Shown here in pieces: positions 34,001 through 48,590 of a DNA stretch of 64,000 nucleotides. How positions within the stretch are numbered: the stretch's first letter is position 1; each line of letters opens with the position of its first letter. A program made the translations under genes and the position numbers. The notes under the pieces are model-generated. The model saw only the letters and a program-made list of their open reading frames with translations. It did no database searches and was not told where the DNA came from. This DNA comes from Ceratobasidium sp. AG-K (taxonomy: Eukaryota; Basidiomycota; Agaricomycetes; Cantharellales; Ceratobasidiaceae). The stretch lies in assembly GCA_037039685.1 (NCBI GenBank), contig JAWNGF010000001.1, positions 5,828,001-5,892,000 on the forward strand, written 5' to 3'.

Positions 34001-37000
34001 AAGTGGCAAGATGTTTTTCACTGGGTTATCAAATTGAGATTCCACCGGCAGGTATGTGCGAATGTTGCAAACCCCTGTTTTGTATGGGATTGGCGTGGAC
34101 TACTCGGAAGACGACCCTCATTTGATCCAAAAACGCGCTGATATTGCGCACACGGCCGCGGTCATGCTCGAAAAGTGCAATCTCCTCAAGTACGATCGAA
34201 AGACGGGCGCGTTTACATCGACCGAGCTTGGGCGCATCGCATCGCACTACTATGTTACCTACAACTCAATGTCGGTGTACAATCAGCACCTGAAGCCGAA
34301 CATGGGCGTAATCGAACTCTTCCGTGTGTTTGCCCTGTCCAACGAGTTCAAGCTCATCCCTGTATGTCGTCATGACGCTTGGTTATTTTTTGCTAACCCG
34401 CCGCCAGGTCCGGCAAGAAGAGAAGCTCGAATTGGCCAAGTTGCTAGAACGCGTTCCCATCCCTGTCAAGGAAGGCGTCGACGAGCCGCCCGCAAAGATC
34501 AACGTCTTGCTTCAAGCATACATTTCCCAAATGAAACTGGACGGCTTTGCTCTTGTCGCGGATATGGTATATGTCACCCAATCTGCGGGCCGGTACGTGA
34601 TCCCGAACTCGCTAGGTGATGATCGCTGATTTGATCATAGTATTCTTCGGGCAATGTTTGAGATTTGTCTGAAACGGGGCTGGGCGATTCCCGCCAGGGC
34701 CGCGCTCGACATGTGCAAAATGGTGGAGCGCCGGATGTAGGTTCATCCCCTTTCGGATATTTGGCATTATCTCACGCATTATTACAGGTGGTCATCCATG
34801 ACGCCACTTAGGCAATTCGACAAGGTTCCAGGCGATGTGATTCGCAAAGCCGAAGGCAAACAATTCGTGAGATGATTCCATCATTGATCACACGTCGTAA
34901 ACTGATGCACGTTTAATGAACAGCCATGGTACAGATATTTCGATCTGGTCAGTTCTCTTATCATCATCAGTTGGGACCTGAACTTATTTGACGTGGCAGA
35001 CACCACCCGAGATCGGGGAATTGATTGGTATCCAAGCCGCCGGCAAGCTCGTGCATCGATTGGTCCACAGTTTCCCCAAGCTCGAGTAAGAGATTTTCAT
35101 CCATCCGTCGTATCACGCTAAGCCCCCGCAGTCTGCAGGCCCACGTTCAGCCGATAACCCGTTCGCTTCTTCGCATCGATCTCACCATCACGCCAGACTT
35201 CCAATGGGATGAACGCGCTCACGGCACTTCCCAGGCGTTCTGGATCATTGTCGAGGACGTGGATGGGGAGATCATCTTATTCCACGATCAGTTTGTGCTT
35301 CGCCAGCGATATGCCCAGGCCGAACACACTGTTACGCTCACGATTCCCATGTTCGAGCCTGTGCCCCCGAATTATTACGTTTCCCTCGTTTCGGACCGGT
35401 GGTTACATTCGGAAACGCGCCTCCCGATTTCGTTCAAACACTTGCTTCTACCCGAAAAGTTTCCCCCGCCAACGCCGCTTCTCGATCTCCAGCCTCTGCC
35501 CGTCGTCGCGCTTCGGAACAAGGAGTTCGAGGCGCTCTACGCCCCCAAGCTCGAGACGTTCAACAAGATTCAAACCCAGGTGTTCCAAGCCCTCTACAAC
35601 TCGGACGAAAACGTGCTCATTGGAGCTCCGACTGGCAGCGGCAAGACCATCTGCGCCGAGTTTGCCCTAATGCGGCTGTGGCAAAAGCCCGACGCGGGTC
35701 GAGCCGTGTGCATCGAGCCGTATCCCGAAATGGTCGAACAGCGGGTGGCCGAGTGGCGCGCCAAGTTTGGCAACGTCCAGGGCGGGAAAGAGATTGTTAG
35801 TCTGACCGGCGAAACAAGTGCCGATCTACGCCAGCTCGAATTGGGTGATGTCATTGTTTGTACGCCCGAACAGGTAAGATTGGTGGTTAAACTCGAGAAC
35901 AACGCTAACGAAGCTTCTAGTGGGACGTCCTGTCACGGCGTTGGCGGCAACGCAAAAACGTTCAAAATATCGACTTGCTTATTTGCGACGAGGTCCATTT
36001 GCTAGGTGCCGAAATTGGTCCGACGTACGAAGTGGTTATGTCGCGTACACGCTATGTGTCGCGCGAGACGGGTCACAATGTGCGCATCGTCGCGTGCGGC
36101 GTGTCGCTCGCGAGTGCCAAGGATCTGGGCGAGTGGATGGGTGCGAGCGCGCACAATGTCTTCAACTTTTCGCCTGCGTAAGTCTAAATCTCGGGGTGTA
36201 TGCGTGCGCTAACTCTATGCAGAACCCGGCCGCTCCCGCTAGAAGTGCACATACAATCATTTACGATCCCCCACTTCCCATCATTGATGATCGCCATGGC
36301 CAAGCCGACCTACATTGCCATCAAAGACTATGCCCCGACCAAACCTGTGATCGCCTTTGTGCCGTCGCGACGCCAATGCCGTCTTAGCGCCGACGACATT
36401 CTGACCTACTGCGCGGCCGATGGCGACGAAGATCGATTCCTGAACATTGAGCTCGCCGACCTCCAACCGCACTTGGATCGCGTGTCCGAACCAGGGTTGG
36501 TCGAGACCTTGAAGCACGGCGTGGGGTACTACCACGAGGCACTGAGCAAGCAGGACAAGCGCATCGTGGAGCGGCTATTCGAAGCTGGAGCGATCCAGCT
36601 ACTGATTGCATCAAGGGTGGGTGAATTCCTGTAGCCGCAGTCGGTACTAACCAGCATGGCAGGAAACGTGTTGGAGTCTTCCGGTCAGCGCGTACATGGT
36701 GGTGATCATGGGCGTGCAGCACTACGAGGGCCGTGAGCACCGTTATGTGGACTATCCGATCCCAGATGTCCTCCAGATGATGGGTCGTGCGTGCCGCCCG
36801 GGCGTCGACGCGAGCAGCCGCTGCGTGTTGATGTGCCAACAGACGCGTAAAGAGTTTTACAAAAAGTTTTTGAGCGAGGGCTTGCCGATCGAGTCGCACT
36901 TGACGACTAACTTGCTGCACGACTGGTTCCTGTCCGAGGTCGCGGTCAAGACGATTGAGAACAAGCAGGATGCGACCGACATTCTTACATGGACGTACTT

Positions 37001-38283
37001 TTACCGTCGGATGATGCAAAACCCCAATTATTACAACCTGAACAACCTGGGGCATGAACATCTGTCGGACTACCTGTCTGAGCTGGTCGAGAACACGCTG
37101 AGCGAGTTGGCCAACTCGAACTGCATTGCAATTGGTGAGTACCTAGCTTATGACTGGACGTACGCTGACTGGCGCAGAGGACGAAATGGACGTGAGCCCG
37201 CTCAACTTGGGCATGATTGCGGCGTACTATAACATCTCTTGTAAGTGGTACGCATACATCCTGGCTTGGCTAACTCGCAGCAGACGTAACGGTCCACGTG
37301 TACGAAATGTCGCTCAAGGAAACAACCAAGCTCAAAGGCTTGCTCGAGATCGTGTCATCGAGTGCCGAGTTCGAGTCGATCCCGATTCGCCGGCACGAAG
37401 ACGGGCTGTTGCGTCGCATCTACGACAGGGTGCCCGTCAAGATTGACGGCGCGGACTACGAGGCACCGTACTTCAAGACGTTCCTGCTCCTCCAGGCACA
37501 CTTTTCGCGACTGACCCTGCCACCCGACCTGGCAGCTGACCAGGCCCTCGTACTGGGCAAGGTGATGAACCTGCTGTCGGCGTGCGTGGACGTGTTGAGT
37601 TCGGGTGGGCGATTGAATGCGACAAATGCGATGGACCTGTCGCAAATGTGTGTGCAGGCCGTGTGGGAGAGTGACTCGCCACTGAGGCAAATCCCGCACT
37701 TTGATGCCGAGGTAAGTGTCCTGCCCAGTTCATTCCTGTTTGAGCTGACGCGCCCCAGACGATCAAGCGATGCAAGGCGGCCGGGGTCGAGGCGGTGTAC
37801 GATGTCATGGAAATGGAGGACGACCAGCGCAACGAGGTGCTCCAAATGGACGCACGACAGATGCGGGACGTGGCGGCGTTTGTGAATGCGTACCCATCGC
37901 TCGAGGTGTCGTATGAGCTGGTCGAGGGCGAGTACACTGCCGGGGCGCCGATTACGCTCAACGTGACGCTCGCGCGGGATGCCGATGACGACGATGACCA
38001 GACTGTTGTCGCTCCGTTCTTCCCAGGCAAGAAGATGGCGCAGTGGTGGCTGGTGGTGGGAGAACCCAAGACGAAGCAGTTGTTGACGATCAAGCGGGTG
38101 ACGGTGGCCAAGACGCTGCGTGTGAAGCTCGAGTTTGCCTTGCCGGCGGGAGAACACCGGCCGCAACTTCTAGTCATTTGCGACTCGTACATGGGGGCGG
38201 ACCACGACATGCGGCTGGAGCCGATCAGGGTTGGCGCGGCGGTGGAAAGTGACGATGACGAAGACGACGAGATGTCCGAGTAA
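31077..38283 (+). CDS. BRR2: Pre-mRNA splicing helicase Brr2 (U5 snRNP 200-kDa)
   Basis: Brr2 is the U5 snRNP ATPase that unwinds U4/U6 to activate the spliceosome. The start '[20 protein letters not shown]' is at 31077; exons include 31077-31149, 31202-32700 and 32749-33999. An acidic segment (31770-31860) precedes the plug and PWI-like region. The first Ski2-like cassette has Walker A '[12 protein letters not shown]' (split by an intron), '[15 protein letters not shown]', 'GLSATLPNY', '[14 protein letters not shown]' and '[13 protein letters not shown]', then a Sec63 unit. The second cassette is degenerate as in all Brr2: '[16 protein letters not shown]', '[15 protein letters not shown]', '[15 protein letters not shown]' and '[10 protein letters not shown]'. 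A second Sec63 unit follows, ending in an acidic '[10 protein letters not shown]'. The protein is about 2,150 residues, full family length. Confidence 0.95.
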
Positions 38284-38472
38284 TGTAACGTAACGAATGG
38301 AATGGAATGTTCCTGGCCCAGGGGTGTGGGCGTGATGAACACATGGCATCCTGCGGGTGTCCCGGCGTTCGGGATCTCCTGATGATGGATATTAGCGCCG
38401 ACCATAAGAGGTTAGACCAAGGTAGGGCGAGTACATAAAGGACCAGGGTGGACGCATGTTCGTCTAGACACC

Positions 38473-39288
38473 ATGGAAGACGAGCTGCGGCCCCTCCCCG
38501 AGCACGATGAGCGCGATGTGCGGCAGCGGGCGTACTCTACGATGCCCCCACGGCGCTCTTCGCACGACGTGAGACCCGAAGACCCACGCAGCCAGGGCCA
38601 ACGACGCCAGTCGACGTCGGCCGTCAGTGGACTGCCTGCGCCCCACTACTCGCCGCAGCCATACTACCAGGACCAGTTTGGGGCACATGCATACATCGAG
38701 CCACGCGCACAACAGATGCCACCGCCGCCGCCGCCGTCGTGGGGTTACCAACTCCCTCCGCCCCAGGGATACCCACCCGGGGGTCGTCCGACGCGTTCTC
38801 CGCCACCAAACCCATACGGAGATCCCAGATACCGCCAGCAGTACTATCCCCCCGCCAGTGGCGGCTATCCACCGGGTCCGCCCTATCCCCCGGGACCAAG
38901 CGGTGCGACCGTCGATCCCACCATCTTCAAGGCCGATCCATACGGCCGTTCGGTCATGACCTCGCCGCCCGACCCCACGCGTCCCGACGTGCAGATTACA
39001 TACACCGACGACTCGGCCACAAAGCTTACGCAATATCTGCGCCGGCGCTGCTTCAACTGCCGCGTCACAGAGGTATGTTCATTGTTTACGTTGGAGCCGC
39101 TCTGACGTCTTGCAGCCCCCCGGGTGGCGAAAATCGACCCTCAACCCTGGAAAAATCGTGCGTCGGGCGTGTTTACACCAGCGTTATCTGACTCTTTGCA
39201 GGTCTGCAACAAGTGCGGGCTATACGAGCGAAGCCACGCCCGCCCCCGCCCCCTTCACATGGACAATCCCAAAGGTCCCACTCAGTAA
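38473..39288 (+). CDS. GATA-type zinc-finger transcription factor
   Basis: The ATG at 38473 opens 'MEDELRPLPEHDERDVRQRA'. The first exon (to about 39070) codes a proline/tyrosine-rich disordered region ('QQMPPPPPPSWGYQLPPPQG'). The finger spans three exons: 'RRRCFNCRVTE', 'PPGWRKSTLNPGK' and 'VCNKCGLYERSHARPRP'. This gives Cys-x2-Cys ... Cys-x2-Cys with the GATA-typical 'W-R' and 'NxCGLY' core, recognising (A/T)GATA(A/G). Introns are at about 39072-39115 and 39158-39202. Unusually, the protein stops only about ten residues after the finger (HMDNPKGPTQ, stop 39286-39288), with no C-terminal domain. Its partner genes and targets are unknown. Confidence 0.82.
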
Positions 39289-39345
39289 TTTCTGTATTCT
39301 GCTATCTATTTCCGTAATGTCTCGTAGTGAACCGAGAAAATTGTA

Positions 39346-42403
<3,058 letters not shown>

Positions 42404-42421
42404 CAGCTACTCAACACCTCG
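42404..42421. promoter_or_regulatory. 18-bp gap between divergent start codons of AFG2 and GPI16
   Basis: The AFG2 start (42403, minus) and GPI16 start (42422, plus) are separated by 18 bases, so promoter elements of each gene must lie inside the coding region of the other or the starts are further downstream (AFG2 has an alternative ATG at 42346). Confidence 0.6.
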
Positions 42422-44438
42422 ATGAGACGTTGGCCGTTGCTCGCACTATTGGCGCTGCTGGCTCGAGCCCAGGACCGAGAGACATTTTCTGAAAAATTAT
42501 GGATCGAGCCGTTCCAAGACGGAAAACTGCTGGCTCAGTTCGAGTTCAAAACGGCCCTGGATGACGTCCCGAGGAGGCCTGACACGTTGAATGTCGAGGA
42601 TTCGAGTGAGTCGTGTCACTTTACACGCGTCGGCTGGACTAAGCGTTTTTAGCGCAACACTATACCGTCGTTCCGCTCGCGCTTGGACAAGTGTTAAGGG
42701 AATATTCCGTCACTGAACTGCACCTCGCTCTCAACTCTGGAAAATGGAACTACAAAGCTTGGGGTGTACCTCCTGTACCTAGCGTCGCCTCTGGAGCAGA
42801 GCTATGGGCGTGGATGGGCCATACCCACGACGACACGACCGAAAAGTAAGTCCATATTCCTCCCATCCCACAGACTACCAACCGAGTTTCAAGCGTCGAC
42901 GCGAGGTGGCGCGGTTTGACCAATGCACTCGCTGGCCTGTTCTGCGCTTCTCTTGGATCCATGGATGACCGGCGAACGGTCGTTCCGGACATTGCATTTC
43001 GGCCAGAAGGTGACTTGCCAGGAGGTAAGTTTGTGTGTGTGGCTTCCGTGCGACTCATTTCTGACGCGTCGGTACAGACTATCCACATAGTTTACGATAC
43101 GCCACTATTCCTTCCGAGAATGTTTGCACGGAAAACCTTACTCCCTTTGTCAAACTCCTTCCGTGCAAGGCACATGCAGGGATTGCTTCCCTGCTAAACC
43201 CTCATAGGCTATTCGACGCCGACTGGCACGGAATGAGTATTACGGTGCGCTGGTTAGAGAGCACGGGCATCGAATTGCGGCTCGGATTCGGTGCGATCCT
43301 GGATCCGGTCCGACTGAATGAAGACACTTTGCGTAGAGGTAAATTCCAGTATCTGATAAACGCAAAGTTTGTTGATCACAATTTAGACTGGTCGTTCCGC
43401 TCGCTTTTCGGCCGCCAGCTCCACCGCTCTTGCCTTATTGCTTCGAAAAGCAATGTCTTGGTCGGGATGGGTCCAACGAGTGAGGGCTCAGTGCTACTTC
43501 CTTATGGGCATAACGTGCACAAGATCAGCGATACTCGGAGCTTGGCGGTATATGATGTCTCTCATAGTGGGTACCCCGTTCAAGGGTCGGTCATCGTCTC
43601 ACCCTTGATTTTAGACACGGATGATTTTGAGCTGTCACAGCAATGGGTGGATGAGCAATCGTTCTCATATGGTAACTGATCAATATATGCCCGGGCCAAC
43701 ATAGCTGATTCCTCGATGTGATAGTTCCAGTGCTCCCACAATTGCCCGTTACGGTGCGCCGGGTGCTTACGGGGGCTGAGCAGACATATGGGGGCCTCCT
43801 GTTGAGTATCACAAATGCGGGGGACACCACATTCACTACTGCTTGGCTGGAAACGATGCCTTGGTTCATTCAGTTCTTTTTACACACCCTGGAGCTGCGG
43901 CTCGATAACCAAAAACGAGGCAAGTTGTGATGGTGGTTAATTATACAGGCTCCTGACCGGCCCTTGCTTAATTGCAGATGATCTGTTGCTGCACCTAGCC
44001 TTTACTCCGCCGCGGGACGATCTCCGTCGTGCATCCGTACTCGAGGCAGTCCTATCTGTACCGCCACATGCCACCCTCGATGTCAAAGTGTCTTTCCGAA
44101 AAGCATTCATTCTATACACTGAGCACCAGCCAGATGCTCACCGGGGTTGGGACCTCCCTGGCGCAGTCCTTACCCCACTATGCTCTGAAGGGTTCAACAA
44201 CTCGGCTTTAACTCACACCTACGGTCTAGGCCTCTCAGAAACGAGCGCCAACGTGTGTGGATCGCGTATATACACCTCTACGCTTCTGGTAGATCTTGCC
44301 ACCCCCGACTTTAGTATGCCGTACAACGTGATCATCATGACTAGCACGGTTGTCGCGCTATTCTTTGGAAGTATTTTCAACTTGCTCACTAGAAAGTTTG
44401 TAGTCGTTCGCGTTGGGAAGCATAGTGTAATATTGTAG
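42422..44438 (+). CDS. GPI16: GPI transamidase subunit Gpi16/PIG-T
   Basis: Gpi16 is the ER luminal subunit of the GPI transamidase that attaches GPI anchors to secretory proteins. The start 'MRRWPLLALLALLARAQ' is a clear signal peptide. Then come 'FSEKLWIEPFQDGKLLAQFE', 'HYTVVPLALGQVLREYSVTE', 'LHLALNSGKWNYKAWG', 'GAELWAWMGH' and the Cys-bearing 'GLTNALAGLFCASLGSMDD', which carries the cysteine that forms a disulphide to Gpi8 in known homologues. The C-terminus has one membrane helix (44310-44390, 'NVIIMTSTVVALFFGSIFNL') and a short basic tail. About eight exons, with introns near 42606-42652, 42847-42892, 43023-43078 and others. Length (about 560 residues) and order match the family. Confidence 0.92.
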
Positions 44439-44556
44439 TCTAGCCGATCGTAATAGTAAGGACATTTGCTTTCGACGCGTCCATTGTTACACGTGATTCC
44501 CGGGGAATCAAGCGGCCCCGATCATTTCCTATTCTCAAGGCTCCGACGACATTCTC

Positions 44557-45656
44557 ATGCAATCCGAACAACTCCGAGTCGCATACTTGGGTCCCCAAGG
44601 AACGTACACGCACCAGGTGCATCATTTTTTTTCGTGGCTAATCCTCACGCCGGCTAATTGCACGTTTTCAGGCTGCGGCCGGTAAATTTAAAGGTGCCCA
44701 AGTCGAATTTATCCCTTTTGAAACCATTACTAGGACTTTTGAATCTGTATGTCGAAATTCGGTCGAATATGCATGCGTCCCTCTCGAAAACAGTCTTCAT
44801 GGAAGTGTAATCGAGACGTTGGATCTTTTGAGGGTGGATAGACCGTCGGAACATGCTGTTACTATCGCGGGAGAGTTTACCATGGGAATCGAGCACTGTT
44901 TAATTACATGCCAGGGGGTTGAGTTGAAGGATATCCAGCGCGTTCTCAGCCATGAACAGGTCAGTTCGGGTTAAAACGTTGCTTGATTAACTGAACATCC
45001 TTGCAATAGGCCCTTGGACAATGTCAAGGCTTTTTGTCTACAAATCTCCCGGAGGCTATCAAAGTACCCACCGACTCGACAGCTTCTGCTGCCGAGCAAA
45101 TACTGAAACTCGCAAAGTCTGGCAACCCTTTAGCTCGCCACTCAGCGGCGATATGTTCTCGTATATGTGTCGATTTACACCGCGGACTGCAAGTACTTCG
45201 GAGCAGCATACAAGATGGTGAAAGTAAGTGAAAGTTTGCAAAATGCCCTTGGAATACCTAACATCAGTTTTGCCAGCCAATTTCACTCGGTTTGTGATTG
45301 TATCCAAGAAGTCTGTCCCACCTCAAGTTCAACCAGACACTCTACAACGCGCACTCGTTCGATGTGTGCTCCCAGTCCACAAGGATCCAAATACACGGAC
45401 AACCCTCAGCGCAATCGTCAAGCTTCTACCCGAGGCTGTCGAAGTCGCCCGAGTCGACCGACGGCCCTCGTTGGCCGAGACACCATTCCACGATTCTGTC
45501 TTTCTCGAGCTCGTCTCCAACCCTCCACTCGTACCTGACTCGTCTAATTGTGATATCGGCCATGTTTGGGGTATCAAAGTATCCCTTGCTGCAATAACCG
45601 TCAACAAGGCGGTTGGAGATGACCCGCCGTGTTGTCATGTTCTAGGTGCATGGTAG
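44557..45656 (+). CDS. PHA2: Prephenate dehydratase (phenylalanine biosynthesis)
   Basis: The enzyme converts prephenate to phenylpyruvate. The start 'MQSEQLRVAYLGPQGTYTHQ' at 44557 has the N-terminal family motif; then 'EYACVPLENSLHGSVIETLD', 'EFTMGIEHCLI', 'VLSHEQALGQCQGFLSTNLP' and, after the intron beginning at about 45223, 'LPANFTRFVIVSKKS' with the catalytic Thr-Arg-Phe motif. The C-terminal ACT-like domain shows 'VARVDRRPSLAETPFHDSVF', where DRRPS stands at the place of the phenylalanine-binding ESRP motif, and ends 'CCHVLGAW'. About four introns. The gene appears complete; altered feedback control is possible but not shown. Confidence 0.88.
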
Positions 45657-45759
45657 AGGCTGAATCGCAACGGGTATATCCTGACTGATTAATGTATGAT
45701 ACAAGACCTACTGTACACACTACGCCAGTCCATCGAGACCAGTAACGGCGAAAAAGCGG

Positions 45760-46832
45760 TTACTTTCCAAGTCTAAACTCGGCGTCCGAGTAAATGTCTA
45801 GTGCACGGGCGAACGCGCCTTCCTCTACTATGGTGTAGGACTTCCCAAAGGGAAAGAAACTTCTAACTTGAGCATGACTTGAAAGGCTTTAGTTGACTGG
45901 AGGAATGGCCGCGTTTGGGGACTTACTGCATCTCTGTAAGGCGGATTTGCCATGGTGGGAATGCGTGAAGTTCTAAAGGTCGCTTAAACAGAGCAGGCTC
46001 CATTGAATGAACAAGCAACATATCGGGCGATTGTAATTTGGCTAAGAATGTGCACAATGAGTATGCAAATACCTTGCCACAGGACATTGGGACTTGCCTT
46101 CCAGTACCGAATCCAGTGTGTTGATATCCATTTGAACAACTCCGCCGAATCCAACGAACTCTGCTCGCGCTTTTGGAAAGCAGCAATTTGTCGCGCACAT
46201 AATGCAACCTCGGTACGTCCGTCCTTGTCGGATATGACGTTGATGCATAACGGCATACCGTTTTTGGAAGAAGCCGGAACAGTGAATTGAGTCGAGCCAA
46301 AGTTTAATGGGTCATTAATGTAGTCTTCGACCTCGGTAGCTTCAGTCGATACATCTGATGGTGGGGGAGTGAGTGGGTACTTGTCGAATTCAAACTTGGT
46401 AGGTTTCAGCGAATCCCTGGCTGTTTCGGTCTGTCGAGCTGGAACGAGCTTTCGTCGGAGGTAGCCAGCATTTGACACGAGCACACCTACATAAACGTGA
46501 GCAAAAGGCGAGCAAGCGAGACTCGTATACTCACCCTCTCGATCATAGACTGTCAACTTGGCTACACCAACACTCTGTGACCACCCAGCAACCCGGAGCA
46601 CCGATTCAAGCATCGCTTTTACATCTTCAACCGAGAGCTGTCCATGTCGTTTTTGCGCGTTGCCATGTGCGAGAACCAATGCTATGTGGGCTGGGATCTT
46701 CTCACGAGGCGAGTGTACATCCCTGCTATGTTTCTTTCGCCGATTAAGATGTCCTACCAGAGCTTGGAACGCGCGAGTAAGAGCATAGCAGACGTGTAGT
46801 ATCGACAGCAGTATGAACCCCAGTAACTTCAT
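45760..46832 (-). CDS. NUS1: cis-prenyltransferase subunit Nus1 (NgBR)
   Basis: Nus1 pairs with Rer2/Srt1 to form dehydrodolichyl diphosphate synthase on the ER. The start 'MKLLGFILLSILHVCYALTR' at 46832 is a membrane anchor. Then 'IPAHIALVLAHGNAQ' and 'VEDVKAMLESVLRVAGWSQS', 'GVAKLTVYDREG' match the undecaprenyl-synthase-like fold. The later exons give 'SPDMLLVHSMEPALFKRPLE', 'LHAFPPWQIRLTEM' and, after a splice near 45915, 'QSFFPFGKSYTIVEEGAF', ending 'ALDIYSDAEFRLGK'. The terminal RLGK carries the RxG motif known to be needed for activity. The gene is divergent from SEC17 (188 bases between ATGs). Confidence 0.92.
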
Positions 46833-47020
46833 GTCTCTAGGGAATGGTGGTGGTGGTGTAGATGAGAGCCCAGGGTGCGCAGCACGAATGACGAGAGATT
46901 GACTACGGTTTGTACGTGTCCATGGTAAACCTTAGCGTTGGGACATATCAGGGTCTGATGAGGTCAGCTGGGGCGTTTAGGCACAGCTCCAAGCACGACT
47001 CGACTACCACGACAGTCATC

Positions 47021-48104
47021 ATGGCACCCTCTCTCTCTCAAGCCCAGCAACTACTAGCTAAAGCGGAAAAGAAGGCCAGTTCTTCGACTGGATGGTTCTC
47101 TAGCAGCGCATCCAAGTGGGAAGAAGCGGGTGACTTGTACCAGCAAGCCGCCAATTCGTTCAAGATTGATAAACTCTGGAAGGAGGCTGGAGACGCGTTT
47201 GCCAAGGAGGCCGACTGTCGCCAGCAAGCTGGCGAGAAGGACGAGGCTGCCAATGCATATTGGAATGCTGCCAAAGCCTATAAGCGAGGTTTCCCAGACT
47301 GTAGGCAACCAAGCACCTGCGTGGTACTTGCACTTACACCGGATGGTATCTAGTGGCTGCCAATGCGCTCTCGATGACTGTTACACTCCTTACCAAGGCT
47401 GGTCGCTTCCGCCAAGCTGCAGACAGGGAGAAGGAAATTGCTCAGATATACCTGCAAGACGCGCAAGACTTGGCCAAGGCGTGCGAGTCCTTTGAACGTG
47501 CTGGCGATTGGTACGCCCAGGAGGACGCCATGGCGTACGTAGTCATTCTCTCAGTTTGAATAAACTTGAACTGATGGTGTTGGAAACCAGAACGGCCAAT
47601 GCTTGCTTCAAGGACGCGGCAGACTTGCATGCAGAGCTTGGAAACTACAGTCACGCCATTGCACGATATGAACAAGTTGCCGATCATTCGTTGACCAGTG
47701 CTCTTACTAAGTACAGCGTCAAAGAGTACTGGCTGCGATCTGGGCTGTGCGCTTTGGCTATGCAGGTATGGGCTTAAACATCACTAGCCTGCGCAGTTGC
47801 TTGATCAACGACTACAGGATACGGTCACAGCTCGCCGAAACCAAGCCAAGTATGGACAACAGGACGTCACCTTCCCTTCAACACGAGAGGCCAAGTTTAT
47901 CAATGCCTTGACAGAGGCTGTAGAGGCTGGCGACCGGGAAGCATTTACCGCTGCCACGTTTGAGTATGACCAGGTACGTTTGGGGAACTCGGATGACCTA
48001 TGTAAACTCATATGCTGTGCCAGGTCACCAAACTTGACAACTGGAAGACGAGCATTTTGCTGAAGATCAAGAAGAGCATCGCTGATGAGATGAGCTTGAC
48101 CTAG
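47021..48104 (+). CDS. SEC17: Alpha-SNAP (Sec17), SNARE disassembly adaptor
   Basis: Sec17 bridges SNARE complexes to the ATPase Sec18/NSF. The start 'MAPSLSQAQQLLAKAEKKAS' at 47021 begins the TPR-like helical repeats: 'KWEEAGDLYQQAANSFKIDK', 'LWKEAGDAFAKEADCR', 'AANALSMTVTLLTKAGRFRQ', 'DLAKACESFERAGDWYAQED', 'TANACFKDAADLHAELGNYS' and 'HAIARYEQVADHSLTSALTK'. The C-terminus 'KLDNWKTSILLKIKKSIADE' is the NSF-contacting end, with the paired leucines needed to stimulate the ATPase. Introns are near 47301-47353, 47535-47590, 47766-47817 and 47975-48022. An upstream in-frame ATG near 46922 would add about 33 residues, but the family starts at 47021. Length (about 288) is normal. Confidence 0.93.
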
Positions 48105-48590
48105 TCACGGATTTTATAAGGAAGTTGTATCTTGTTTTCATCCGGTCAATGTATAAATAATTGGACACGAATGCATATGAGCCGTAAATTCAGCGAAGTT
48201 CCAAGAACGGTATACTTACATTTGTATGAGCTGGATCCTTTGTCCCTGAGTGATGAGGTCATGTTTGGCGATGCCAAAGTTGCCTTGTTCATTGCCACGC
48301 GAGCGAGACCGATTTTACTTTACAATTTGCGTCTACACTCTCGATTGCGCTGGTCCGCGTTCCTTGTATTTTTCACTGTAAGTATTCAAGTCTTGGTCTT
48401 CGACCATCGCTGAAGCTTTCGACGTAGTGCGTGGGAGGTAAGCTTCGCGATACAAACAGTTTAGCATGACACACGACTCATCCACGCTCGCGCTTAATGT
48501 AGGACGTGTAGGATAATCGTAAGTGCCAAACGCTCTGCGTAACTAGAGGATATGATAACGAGCTTGAATCTCATTCATTCAGAGTTCACC
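48105..48590. other. Spacer between SEC17 and ICE2
   Basis: A plus-strand frame of about 80 codons from ATG 48171 to the TGA at 48411-48413 is open but shows no recognisable motif. Donor-like 'gtaagt' occurs on both strands here. I would not call a gene without transcript support. Confidence 0.3.
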
